A stretch of 64,000 nucleotides of DNA from Roseovarius mucosus (GTDB lineage Bacteria > Pseudomonadota > Alphaproteobacteria > Rhodobacterales > Rhodobacteraceae). Both the position numbers and the translations under genes were made by a program. Location of the stretch: assembly GCF_002080415.1 (NCBI RefSeq), contig NZ_CP020474.1:2059501-2123500 (forward strand), written 5' to 3'. The notes under the pieces were generated by a model. The model did not search any database. It was not told the DNA's origin and saw only the letters and a program-made list of their open reading frames with translations. Positions 27,818 through 35,717 of this stretch are shown here, piece after piece (the first letter of the stretch is position 1; each line of letters begins with the position of its first letter).

Positions 27818-28555
27818 TTAGATGTTTTGGAAGGCTGGGAATGTCTCCAGCATCCATTGGGCGATGTAATTGACGCTGTCGGTGGCAATGAGCGCGGCGA
27901 AGATGATCAGTAGCAGCCCCATCGCCTTTTCGACCTTGGGCAGGTGGCGGCGGAATTTCGAAGCAAAGCGCAGAAACGGCCCGATAAAAAGCGAGGCCAC
28001 CATGAAGGGCGTGGTCATGGCCAGACCAAACACCAAGAGCAGCACCAGCCCTTTCATCGCCGTGGCCTCGGTGCTTGCAGTGAAAACCACGGCTGTCAGC
28101 ACACCGCCCACACATGGCGTCCAACCTGCGGCAAAGGCAAAGCCAACCACATAGGCGCCAAGCACCGACATGTTCCGGGTATCGCCCGCATCCATCTGAA
28201 ACACCCGGTTAAGAAAGCCGATGCGCAGCACACCCAAAAAATGCAGCCCGAGGATCAGCACGACGAGCGCAGCAAAGAGGCGAAACTCGGTCTGAAAGCC
28301 GCGGAACGCCTGGCTGAGGCCAAAGGCGGCTGCCCCTAGCAAAACAAAGACAGTGATGATTCCCGCCGAGAACATTACCGATGCGGCAAAGGCACGGCGG
28401 CGCACGCCCGGGGCAAGACGGCCCTCGGCGCTGATCTCTGACATCGACGCTCCGGCCATGTAGCTGAGGTAAAATGGGACGATGGGCAGCACACAGGGCG
28501 AGAAAAAGACGATCAATCCCCCGACAAAGGCGCTGAGCAGAGAGACATCGAACAT
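27818..28555 (-). CDS. soxV: SoxV, CcdA/DsbD-type membrane electron carrier
   Basis: This 245-residue protein has six hydrophobic helices. The paired cysteines in SPCVLPIVP (near 20) and GWTPCVGG (near 134) are the redox pair of CcdA proteins. It moves reducing power from cytosolic thioredoxin to periplasmic SoxW. It is the first gene of the leftward sox series and is divergent from soxS, with a strong dyad between them. Confidence 0.93.
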   Translation of the reverse strand: MFDVSLLSAFVGGLIVFFSPCVLPIVPFYLSYMAGASMSEISAEGRLAPGVRRRAFAASVMFSAGIITVFVLLGAAAFGLSQAFRGFQTEFRLFAALVVLILGLHFLGVLRIGFLNRVFQMDAGDTRNMSVLGAYVVGFAFAAGWTPCVGGVLTAVVFTASTEATAMKGLVLLLVFGLAMTTPFMVASLFIGPFLRFASKFRRHLPKVEKAMGLLLIIFAALIATDSVNYIAQWMLETFPAFQNI

Positions 28556-28582
28556 GGGGAATCCTTAGACGGGTTGATCCGC

Positions 28583-28608
28583 AAACATATTCAAACTATC
28601 ATATGTTT
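28583..28608. promoter_or_regulatory. Candidate SoxR operator between soxV and soxS
   Basis: Perfect eight-base arms AAACATAT (28583-28590) and ATATGTTT (28601-28608) flank ten bases. The site contains ATTC-N8-ATAT starting at 28589. It is the only strong dyad in the 79-base divergent gap, so it can serve both soxV and soxS promoters. Confidence 0.6.
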
Positions 28609-28634
28609 TAGTCTGTCCGTCAATCGGAACACCG

Positions 28635-29003
28635 ATGCGTATGCTTGCTACCTTTCTCGTCAGCCTTTTTCTGACATTCGGCCTGATGGGTCCGCTCTTG
28701 GCGGCAGAACTGCTCATGGTCGAGCGGCATGGCTGCCATTGGTGCGAGCGGTGGAATGCCGAGATTGGCCCGGCCTATCCCAAAACCATCGAGGGCACAC
28801 GCGCGCCCTTGCGTCGGGTGCAGATCAACGCGCTGCCCGAAGATATCGCCTTTTCCAGTCGCCCCATTTTTACCCCAACTTTTGTTCTGGTCGAGGACGG
28901 TCAGGAACTGGGCCGGATCGAGGGCTATGCGGGCGATGAATTCTTTTGGTTTCTGCTGACGCAGCTTTTGGATGCGCATCCCGACGCAACCAAAGCGCCG
29001 TGA
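28635..29003 (+). CDS. soxS: SoxS, periplasmic thioredoxin-like protein
   Basis: This 122-residue protein has a signal peptide (1-24, ending LLAA) and the active site GCHWCERW (C34, C37). The cis-proline is in FTPTFVLV. SoxS reactivates oxidised SoxYZ in Paracoccus. ATG 28635 is used; ATG 28641 is possible. It is followed after five bases by soxR. Confidence 0.9.
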   Translation: MRMLATFLVSLFLTFGLMGPLLAAELLMVERHGCHWCERWNAEIGPAYPKTIEGTRAPLRRVQINALPEDIAFSSRPIFTPTFVLVEDGQELGRIEGYAGDEFFWFLLTQLLDAHPDATKAP

Positions 29004-29008
29004 TTCCG

Positions 29009-29350
29009 ATGCTACGCCGCGCTCCTCCTCCGCAACTGGATGTGTCGAACGAAAGCGTCGATGCGATGCTCGATCTGGCGCATACGGCGGCAGAGTTTCT
29101 CAAGGCAATCAGCCATGAGGGGCGGTTGATGATCCTGTGTCATCTCGCAACCGGTGAAAAGACAGTAACCGAACTTGAAGATCTGCTCTCGGCGCGACAG
29201 GCGGCCGTGTCACAACAGCTCTCACGCTTGCGCTTGGAAGGGCTGGTTACACCACGACGTGAAGGCAAAGCCATCTATTACCGTTTGACAGACCGGCGCG
29301 CGATACAGATGCTCGAAACTGTCTACGATCTGTTTTGCAAGCAGCCGTGA
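29009..29350 (+). CDS. soxR: SoxR, ArsR-family repressor of the sox genes (SqrR/BigR-like persulfide sensor)
   Basis: This is 113 residues. A winged helix-turn-helix covers about 25-105, with recognition region LSARQAAVSQQLSRLRLEG near 60-78. Two cysteines, C44 (MILCHL) and C110 (DLFCKQP), are separated by 66 residues. I recall the same spacing for C41/C107 of the persulfide sensor SqrR, where a tetrasulfide bridge relieves repression. ATG 29009, five bases after the soxS stop, is preferred over an upstream start inside soxS. Five matching DNA sites in the region are its likely targets. It is cytosolic. Confidence 0.9.
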   Translation: MLRRAPPPQLDVSNESVDAMLDLAHTAAEFLKAISHEGRLMILCHLATGEKTVTELEDLLSARQAAVSQQLSRLRLEGLVTPRREGKAIYYRLTDRRAIQMLETVYDLFCKQP

Positions 29351-29392
29351 TTCACGCGCCGCGGCCTTGCCAGCGTCAAACGGAGGAGCATC

Positions 29393-30439
29393 ATGCCCGG
29401 TGGCATTTCTGAATCCCTGATGATCCTGATATTCGGCTTTGCGGGCGGCATGATACTTGGGCTTGCGGCGCGCATCGGACGTTTCTGCACCTTGGGCGCG
29501 ATTGAGGATCTGCTCTATCAGCAGAGCGATACGCGTCTGCGCATGTGGGGGCTGGCGATTGGGGTGGCGGGGATCACGGCCTTTGGGCTGGCCGGTCTGG
29601 GCCTCTTTGATATTTCAGCCAATGCCTATTGGATCACGCCTTGGTCGCCGCTGGCCAGTGTTTTGGGTGGGCTGCTCTTTGGCTATGGTATGTCGCTGGC
29701 TGGGAACTGCGGCTTTGGTGCGCTCGCACGATTTGGCGGGGGTGATCTGCGGGCCTTTGTGATCGTGCTCGTGATGGGCATTTCAGCCTATGTGATGATG
29801 TCAGGCCCCTTTGCCCGGCTACGGATCATGGCGACAGAGGCGACAAGCCCTGCGTTGGAAAACCAGTCCTATGCGCAGATTCTGGGCGCGCTCACTGGGC
29901 TCCCGATGATCTGGGTCGGATTGGCGATTTCAGCGCTGATATGCCTAGCGGCGCTTGCCTCGCGCGACTTTTTACAGAACCGTCGGGCGCTCTTTTGGGG
30001 GGCGATGGTTGGGATTGCGGTCACATCGGGCTGGTTTGGCACCTCTTGGGTGGGCACGCATGGATTCATGCCGCAGCCGGTGCAAACGCATACATTCTCT
30101 GCGCCCCTCGGCGAGACTATCATCTTTCTGATGACCGCCAGCGGTGGTGGCCTCAGCTTTGGCGTGGCGTCGGTCTTTGGCGTGCTGGCCGGCGCGTTTT
30201 GCGGCAGCCTGATCAAAGGCCATTTCCGGTGGGAAGCCTGTGAGGACCCGAGGGAACTGCGGCGGCAGATGCTGGGCGCGGTCTGCATGGGCTTTGGCGC
30301 AGTGCTGGCCTTTGGTTGCACGGTCGGGCAGGGGATTTCCGCCTTTTCGGTGCTGTCCTTTAGCGCGCCGATCACCTTTGCCGCGATATTTGTGGGTGCG
30401 GCGATTGGCTTGCGCCAGCTCATCACCGGCTTTGCCTGA
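29393..30439 (+). CDS. soxT: SoxT-like YeeE/YedE-family membrane transporter
   Basis: This 348-residue protein has about nine or ten helices and cysteine loops GRFCTLG near 28, AGNCGFG near 103 and FGCTVGQG near 304, equivalent to those of YeeE. GGAGGAG lies three bases before ATG 29393. The order soxS-soxR-soxT matches the sox regulatory block known from Pseudaminobacter. Its cargo is presumably thiosulfate or another reduced sulfur compound. A signalling role has been proposed for related SoxT proteins. The 196 bases after it contain no gene. Confidence 0.8.
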   Translation: MPGGISESLMILIFGFAGGMILGLAARIGRFCTLGAIEDLLYQQSDTRLRMWGLAIGVAGITAFGLAGLGLFDISANAYWITPWSPLASVLGGLLFGYGMSLAGNCGFGALARFGGGDLRAFVIVLVMGISAYVMMSGPFARLRIMATEATSPALENQSYAQILGALTGLPMIWVGLAISALICLAALASRDFLQNRRALFWGAMVGIAVTSGWFGTSWVGTHGFMPQPVQTHTFSAPLGETIIFLMTASGGGLSFGVASVFGVLAGAFCGSLIKGHFRWEACEDPRELRRQMLGAVCMGFGAVLAFGCTVGQGISAFSVLSFSAPITFAAIFVGAAIGLRQLITGFA

Positions 30440-30635
30440 TCGCCCCCACGGAATAGGGCACACGAGAGTGAAAGGCGTGGCTGGTGCCAAATACCCCACA
30501 GGACGGATCGAGGCATACAGCCCCGCAAGATGCGCCTAGGCCAGAGATTGTGGCATAAGCATGATCACCGCCGCTAGACCGTCATTGGTTAGCATGATCC
30601 GAGCATAGCGCCCCCTGCCCTGCCTTGGCGTTGGC

Positions 30636-31520
30636 TTAGAGACGGTTAACAGGGAGCTTCAACATCGGGTTGCCCGCGCTATCACGGGGCAATTCGCCCG
30701 CGCGCATGTTGACCTGCAAAGACGGCAATATCAGCCGGGGCATGGCAAGCTGTGCGTCGCGCTCTGTGCGGAACTTCACAAAGTCTTCACGGGTCTTGCC
30801 GCCGCCTACATGGATGTTATGCGCCCTTTCCGCCCCGACGGTGGTTTCCCACTGAATATCGCGGCCGTTTGGGCCGTAATCGTGGCACATGAAAAGACGC
30901 ATGTCGTCGGGCAGGCGCAGAACCCTTTGGATGCTGTCATAGAGCTCACCCGCATCACCGCCGGGGAAATCCGCCCGCGCAGACCCACCATCAGGCATGA
31001 AGAGCGTGTCGCCAACAAAGGCGGCATCGCCCATCACATGCACCATGCAGGCGGGCGTGTGGCCGGGCGTGTGGATCGCAAGGCAGTTCATTTGGCCTAC
31101 CTTATAGGTGTCACCATCTTTGAACAAAGCATCGAACTGGCTACCATCACGCTGAAACTCGGTGCCTTCGTTGAATATTTTGCCAAAAGTGTCCTGAACC
31201 ACCAGAATCTTTTCACCAATTCCAATCTTGCCGCCCAGCTTCTGCTGAATATACGGCGCTGCCGAGAGATGATCGGCGTGGACATGGGTCTCGATGATCC
31301 ATTCAAGCGTCAGGCCGTGATCCATAACATGGGCAATCATTGCATCGGCATGGGCATAGGTGATCCGCCCTGCTGCCATGTCGATATCCATCACGCTATC
31401 AATCACGGCACAGGCGCGCGATTCGGGGTCCTTAACCACATAGCTGATCGTATTCGTGGCCTCGTCAAAGAATGCTTTGACCTCTGGCTTGACGCCCATG
31501 TTCACGGGATAGTCGGTCAT
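30636..31520 (-). CDS. MBL-fold hydrolase, persulfide dioxygenase-like (Blh type)
   Basis: This 294-residue metallo-beta-lactamase-fold protein has THVHADH (H79, H81, D83, H84), HTPGHTPA near 148 with a further metal histidine, and a late HDYGPNG near 214. These are the ETHE1/Blh ligands for a mononuclear iron that oxidises glutathione persulfide to sulfite. It is cytosolic. ATG 31520 overlaps the preceding YeeE gene by ATGA and has AAGGAT upstream. The YeeE-pair plus dioxygenase arrangement matches the BigR-controlled sulfide-detoxification operon of rhizobia and Xylella. Confidence 0.82.
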   Translation of the reverse strand: MTDYPVNMGVKPEVKAFFDEATNTISYVVKDPESRACAVIDSVMDIDMAAGRITYAHADAMIAHVMDHGLTLEWIIETHVHADHLSAAPYIQQKLGGKIGIGEKILVVQDTFGKIFNEGTEFQRDGSQFDALFKDGDTYKVGQMNCLAIHTPGHTPACMVHVMGDAAFVGDTLFMPDGGSARADFPGGDAGELYDSIQRVLRLPDDMRLFMCHDYGPNGRDIQWETTVGAERAHNIHVGGGKTREDFVKFRTERDAQLAMPRLILPSLQVNMRAGELPRDSAGNPMLKLPVNRL

Positions 31521-31951
31521 GCCGTTATCCTTTTGTCTGACTGTTTCGTTTGAATCATATTCGCCACCCAAATCCCGGACAAGAGCGCGGCTACAAAGGC
31601 CAGCACCTCGTATTTGCCAGAGCCAAGCGCCGGAATAGCCGCGCCGGGGCAAAACCCGGCGATGCCCCAACCAAGGCCAAAGACCGCTGACCCCCCAATC
31701 AGACGGGTATCAATGACCGTCTTGGTGGGCAGCTTGAACTTTGGCTCGAGGATCGGCTTGGGGCGTCCGAGCACCACGCGGTAACCGACAAAGGTGGTAA
31801 GCAGCGCACCACCCATCACAAAGATCAAGCTTGGGTCCCATGTCCCGGCGATGTCAAAGAAGTTGAGCACCTTAGCCGGATTGATCATACCAGAGATGGC
31901 AATTCCCACGCCAAAAACAAGACCGACAAACAAGGCTGACAGAATGCGCAT
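31517..31951 (-). CDS. Half-size YeeE/YedE membrane protein (PmpB-like)
   Basis: This 144-residue protein has four hydrophobic helices and the cysteine motif GFCPGAA near 100. It corresponds to one half of a full-length YeeE transporter and probably forms a dimer with the product of the gene three bases upstream. The family is linked to sulfur-compound transport across the inner membrane. Confidence 0.8.
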   Translation of the reverse strand: MRILSALFVGLVFGVGIAISGMINPAKVLNFFDIAGTWDPSLIFVMGGALLTTFVGYRVVLGRPKPILEPKFKLPTKTVIDTRLIGGSAVFGLGWGIAGFCPGAAIPALGSGKYEVLAFVAALLSGIWVANMIQTKQSDKRITA

Positions 31952-31954
31952 GGC

Positions 31955-32395
31955 TCAGGCTCCAATCACGTGACGCAGGACATAGACAGTCGCAAAGGCC
32001 ACGACCATAAAGGTCAGCGTGGCTACGAATGACCGAGGCGAAAGCCGCGCAAGGCCGCAAACCCCATGACCCGAGGTGCAGCCAGACCCAAAGGTCACGC
32101 CGATGCCCACGATGAAGCCCCCAATCAAGATCATCGGCAGACTAATCGGCACCTCGACTGCGGGCATCTGCCCGGTCAGCCCCAGCACCAAAAGCGGTCC
32201 GGCGATCATGCCTACAACCATCGCCGCGCGCCAGATTTTATCGCCCGGCACCCCGCCGGTAATCAATCTCGACAGAATGCCAGTGGCCCCCATGATCCGA
32301 CCTTGAAAAAACATCAGCAACACTGCTGACAAGCCGATCAACACACCGCCCGCAAATGACATCAGCGGGGTAAATTCAGTTTCGGTGCCTGTCAT
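31955..32395 (-). CDS. Half-size YeeE/YedE membrane protein (PmpA-like)
   Basis: This 146-residue protein has four hydrophobic helices and GSGCTSGHGVCG near 105-116. It is the complementary half of a split YeeE transporter. ATG 32395 is preferred over an upstream start because AGAGG precedes it closely. It is the first gene of the three-gene operon ending with the dioxygenase, and its promoter contains a SoxR/BigR-type dyad. Confidence 0.8.
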   Translation of the reverse strand: MTGTETEFTPLMSFAGGVLIGLSAVLLMFFQGRIMGATGILSRLITGGVPGDKIWRAAMVVGMIAGPLLVLGLTGQMPAVEVPISLPMILIGGFIVGIGVTFGSGCTSGHGVCGLARLSPRSFVATLTFMVVAFATVYVLRHVIGA

Positions 32396-32445
32396 CTCTT
32401 TTCCTCTCTGGTCACGGCAAAACACCCGTCAGGGTGCCTGTGACG

Positions 32446-32471
32446 ATTATATAAGATTTTTTGAATATAAT
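32446..32471. promoter_or_regulatory. Candidate SoxR/BigR operator before the split YeeE-dioxygenase operon
   Basis: Seven-base arms ATTATAT (32446-32452) and ATATAAT (32465-32471) flank twelve AT-rich bases. The minus strand contains ATTC-N8-TTAT and shares ATATTCAAAnnATCnTAT with the soxV-soxS site. It lies 51 bases before the start codon at 32395. Confidence 0.58.
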
Positions 32472-32536
32472 AAAGGAAGTCACGGTTTCGCAGCCCCCAA
32501 AGGAGCTGGTCACGAAAATTTCACCTTACTCCGCGC

Positions 32537-34027
32537 TCAGCCTTTGTCTCGTGCCTTGTCAAGCGTGCCGCGTGCAATCGCCACGACCGCGATCAGGGTC
32601 AAAGTCCAGAAGAACCAAGTAATCGGCCCACGCAACAACACATCTGGCGAACCGCCTGACATCAGCATCGCTTTGCGGAAATTATCCTCGAGAAGCGGGC
32701 CAAGAATGAAGGCGATCAAGAACGGAGCGGCGGGTATGTGGTACCGGGACAAGACAAAGCCAACCCAACCCATCACAAACATGACGCCGACATCGAAGAT
32801 GTTGTTGTTAACCGCAAAGACCCCGTAGATGCAAAGCACAAGGACGATGGGCATCAGGATACGCTTGGGGATGTCGGCCACGGGTTTGAACCCACGAATT
32901 GCCAAACCTCCGACGATCAAAAGCAAGCCTGAGGAAAAGATGAGGCCGATGAAAAGGCCATAGATGATATCCACGTTCATCACGAACATCATGGGCCCCG
33001 GCTGCAAGCCATGCACCATAAAGGCACCGATGATGATGGCGGTGATGACATCGCCGGGCACACCCAAGGCCAGAAGCGGAATCAGCGTGGCACCCGCGAC
33101 ACCATTGTTGCCCGCCTCAGAGGCGGCGACACCCTCTATTTCGCCTTTTCCAAAATTGGCCTTGTTGGGGGATTTGCGGCGCGCCTCTGAATAGCTGAGA
33201 AAGGCCGCAGGGGCCGCGCCGATACCGGGGATCGCGCCGAGAAACACACCGATAAAACTGCCCCGCACGATAGAGCGGAAACACCGCCGATACTCGGCGA
33301 ATGTAACCCATTTACTGCCCAGTGTCTGCACCTTGCCCATATGGCCAGTGGGGTGCCAAACCATGTTGATGACTTCTGGAATGGCAAAGAGACCGATCAG
33401 CACGGCGATAAAGTTCAGACCGCCCATGAGGTTGGGATCGCCGAAAGTAAAGCGATTGGTGCCATAAACGAGGTCAAGCCCAATGGTGGCCAAAAGCAGG
33501 CCCAAGAGCGCAGAGAGCGCGCCACGCAAGAGGCTCTCGCCCGACACACCTGCGATAATTGTGAGCGAGAAGAGGATGAGTGCAAAGAACTCTGGCGGAC
33601 CAAAGCTGAGCGCAAAAGACGCAAGCCAACCCGCAAAAAGGATCAAGGCCAGGTTCGAGATCACGTCTGCCGTGCAGGAGGCCCAAAGCGCCATGCCCAG
33701 CGCGCGCCCCGCTTCGCCACGTGCCGCCATCGGATGCCCGTCGAGCACCGTGGCCGAAGATGCAGGCGTACCGGGTGTCTTGATCAGGATGGCAGGGATT
33801 GAACCGCCAAAGATACCGCCCTTGTAAACACCCAAAAGCAAAAGGATGCCATTGATAGGCTGCATCGGAAAGGTAAAGGGCAAGGTGAGCGCCACCGCCA
33901 TCGTCGCAGAAATCCCCGGAATTGCCCCACCGATGACCCCGATAACGATCCCGATCGCCAAGGACACAAGCGCGTCTACATTTCCGACCAATGCGAGGCC
34001 GGCCATTAAATTGTCGATCACGCTCAT
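32537..34027 (-). CDS. tctA: Tripartite tricarboxylate transporter large permease (TctA family)
   Basis: This 496-residue permease has about twelve helices. The duplicated glycine-proline motif is seen as GAIPGISATMAVALTLPFT near the N-terminus and GAIPGIGAAPAAFLSYSEA near 255. It uses an ion gradient to import carboxylates delivered by a periplasmic binding protein. Its ATG overlaps the TctB-like stop. The substrate is not readable from sequence. The neighbouring SDH-like and fumarase-like genes suggest a di- or tricarboxylic acid. Confidence 0.92.
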   Translation of the reverse strand: MSVIDNLMAGLALVGNVDALVSLAIGIVIGVIGGAIPGISATMAVALTLPFTFPMQPINGILLLLGVYKGGIFGGSIPAILIKTPGTPASSATVLDGHPMAARGEAGRALGMALWASCTADVISNLALILFAGWLASFALSFGPPEFFALILFSLTIIAGVSGESLLRGALSALLGLLLATIGLDLVYGTNRFTFGDPNLMGGLNFIAVLIGLFAIPEVINMVWHPTGHMGKVQTLGSKWVTFAEYRRCFRSIVRGSFIGVFLGAIPGIGAAPAAFLSYSEARRKSPNKANFGKGEIEGVAASEAGNNGVAGATLIPLLALGVPGDVITAIIIGAFMVHGLQPGPMMFVMNVDIIYGLFIGLIFSSGLLLIVGGLAIRGFKPVADIPKRILMPIVLVLCIYGVFAVNNNIFDVGVMFVMGWVGFVLSRYHIPAAPFLIAFILGPLLEDNFRKAMLMSGGSPDVLLRGPITWFFWTLTLIAVVAIARGTLDKARDKG

Positions 34028-34515
34028 GGCAGCCTCACAAATTCACCCTGCGGGATCGCGACACCGGCGACATGGGCGAAGAACCCATAGAGCAGAAGTG
34101 GCACCGCCACAGCGCAAATCAACGCCGTTTTTGGATGCCGTGTCTTCACCAAAAAGGCGAGCGATGCAAAGGCCAGCATCGACGCCCAGACCATACCGAT
34201 GCGCGGCAAAAGCCAGAAGGTGACAGCCATCAAAACTGCCATGCCCACCAACCGCATCAGCCCAGCGCGCGGGTCTTCGATCGGGTCATTGGCCGGCGTG
34301 CCGTCAACATCTTCCTTGCGGCCAGCAAAGAGCATGCCCAGCCCAACCAGTCCTGTCAGACCGGCGATGGCGTAGGGCCAAAACCGGGGCGACAGCACGA
34401 TGTTGCGAATATTGCTCGGGGCAGAGATCCAATAGGGAATTGCATAGAGGATCAGAAAAACACAGGCCACACAGGCACCGATGCCCAGTTGCACCTGAAT
34501 TGCGCGTTTGTTCAC
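34024..34515 (-). CDS. tctB: Tripartite tricarboxylate transporter small permease (TctB family)
   Basis: This 163-residue protein has four hydrophobic helices, the family topology, with a charged loop (GRKEDVDGTPANDPIEDPR) in the middle. It works with the TctA-like permease, with which it overlaps by four bases. It follows the binding-protein gene by 76 bases containing a stem-loop. Confidence 0.85.
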   Translation of the reverse strand: MNKRAIQVQLGIGACVACVFLILYAIPYWISAPSNIRNIVLSPRFWPYAIAGLTGLVGLGMLFAGRKEDVDGTPANDPIEDPRAGLMRLVGMAVLMAVTFWLLPRIGMVWASMLAFASLAFLVKTRHPKTALICAVAVPLLLYGFFAHVAGVAIPQGEFVRLP

Positions 34516-34550
34516 CCTGATCCTCCCCGATCAGTTTGCTAGCACTGAAA

Positions 34551-34574
34551 GGCCGGGCATCTCTGCGCCCGACC
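34551..34574 (-). other. Stem-loop after the TctC-like gene
   Basis: On the minus strand GGTCGGGC (34574-34567) pairs with GCCCGGCC (34558-34551), with one T-G pair and an eight-base loop, beginning 17 bases after the stop. There is no T-run. The position matches the hairpins after the PotF-like and DctP-like genes. Confidence 0.6.
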
Positions 34575-34591
34575 TATGGGTGCGCTATGCT

Positions 34592-35569
34592 TTAGCCCTC
34601 GATCCGCATGCCGAGCTTGTCGACCAGCGCACGAAAAGTTTCATACTGCGCCTGAATGAAAGCGTTGGCTTCTTCGGGACTCATGACATTGATGACCGAA
34701 CCCATCGCGCTCATCTGGTCCACGAATTTCGCGTCTCCGGCTGCTGCGGCCATCCATTCACCCCATTTTGCCGCAACCTCGTCTGGCAAGTCATCCGGCC
34801 CAGCGATACCGGTCCACCCCACAAGCTGTGTCAGATCAGGCTTGCCCAAATCGACGGCTGTCGGTGCGTCAAAACCCGGGACCGGTTCCGCCGTCGTTAC
34901 GAGGATCGGCTTCAACTGCCCATTGGCCACAAAATTGGCAAGCGCCGATGTGTTGGTGCAGATAAAGGTTACAGTGCCGTTGAGAACAGCCGTGGCCGCC
35001 TCACCACCGCCGCCTTGGGGAATGTGAATCGCCTTATCCAGCGGGTTCTCGACACCGAATTCATCCAGCACCATCACCGCCGCGAGATGCAGCATCGAAC
35101 CCACGCCAGAAGAGCTATAGCTGGTGCCCTCGGATTCCGTCAGAGCGATGAGATCCTCAATGGTTTCGATGCCGGAATCAGGGCGCACGGCACAGGCGAC
35201 GGGGTTGATTTCATACACCGTCACAAAGCGGAAATCATCGAGCGTGTAGGGCAGCGTGGCCTTCATCGCCGGATTGACCGTGTGCGAGCCGACGCGGGCA
35301 AAAAGCATGGTATAGCCATCCGCCTTGGCGTTTTGCACCGCAACCGATCCGGTGGCACCCCCTGCCCCCGTGATATTCGACATGACCAGCGGCTTGCCGA
35401 CCACGGTGCCCAAGGGCTCTGCGATGGTGCGGGCCGAAATATCGGTCGCGCCGCCTGCGCCATAGGGAATGACCATGTTGATGGGGCGTTCGGGATATTC
35501 GGCCAACGCGGCAGTCGCCGTCAGCCCAAGCCCCATAGCGCACACCGCGCCCAACTGTCTCAGCTTCAT
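34592..35569 (-). CDS. tctC: Tripartite tricarboxylate transporter substrate-binding protein (TctC/Bug family)
   Basis: This 325-residue periplasmic protein has a signal peptide ending ALA (about 1-22). The mature start EYPERPINMVIPYGAGGATD is the hallmark Bug N-terminus that contacts the ligand carboxylate. ATG 35569 is chosen because AGGAGG repeats lie about seven bases upstream and the signal peptide begins there. It captures a carboxylate for the permease encoded downstream. It is divergent from a LysR gene. Confidence 0.9.
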   Translation of the reverse strand: MKLRQLGAVCAMGLGLTATAALAEYPERPINMVIPYGAGGATDISARTIAEPLGTVVGKPLVMSNITGAGGATGSVAVQNAKADGYTMLFARVGSHTVNPAMKATLPYTLDDFRFVTVYEINPVACAVRPDSGIETIEDLIALTESEGTSYSSSGVGSMLHLAAVMVLDEFGVENPLDKAIHIPQGGGGEAATAVLNGTVTFICTNTSALANFVANGQLKPILVTTAEPVPGFDAPTAVDLGKPDLTQLVGWTGIAGPDDLPDEVAAKWGEWMAAAAGDAKFVDQMSAMGSVINVMSPEEANAFIQAQYETFRALVDKLGMRIEG

Positions 35570-35655
35570 GTTTTCCTCCTCCTCCTCTGTGGTGTCGGCG
35601 GCAGGCTTGTTCGCAGATTGCAACGCCGTCGTCTTTAGGTGTAACTTTAAGACAC

Positions 35656-35668
35656 GCTTAATATAAGC
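35656..35668. promoter_or_regulatory. Small dyad in tctC-lysR gap, possible LysR operator
   Basis: GCTTA (35656-35660), ATA, TAAGC (35664-35668) form a perfect dyad in the 148-base divergent gap. LysR regulators often bind short interrupted dyads here to control the divergent operon. The motif is short, so the call is weak. Confidence 0.3.
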
Positions 35669-35717
35669 AATATTCCGTTACAGGATGCGTTAACTAAACT
35701 TACGAAAGAGGCGGGAC

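Noticed and set aside
28946..29008. Longer N-terminus for SoxR starting inside soxS
   Set aside because: The extra 21 residues overlap soxS and are not part of the ArsR fold. ATG 29009 directly follows the soxS stop.
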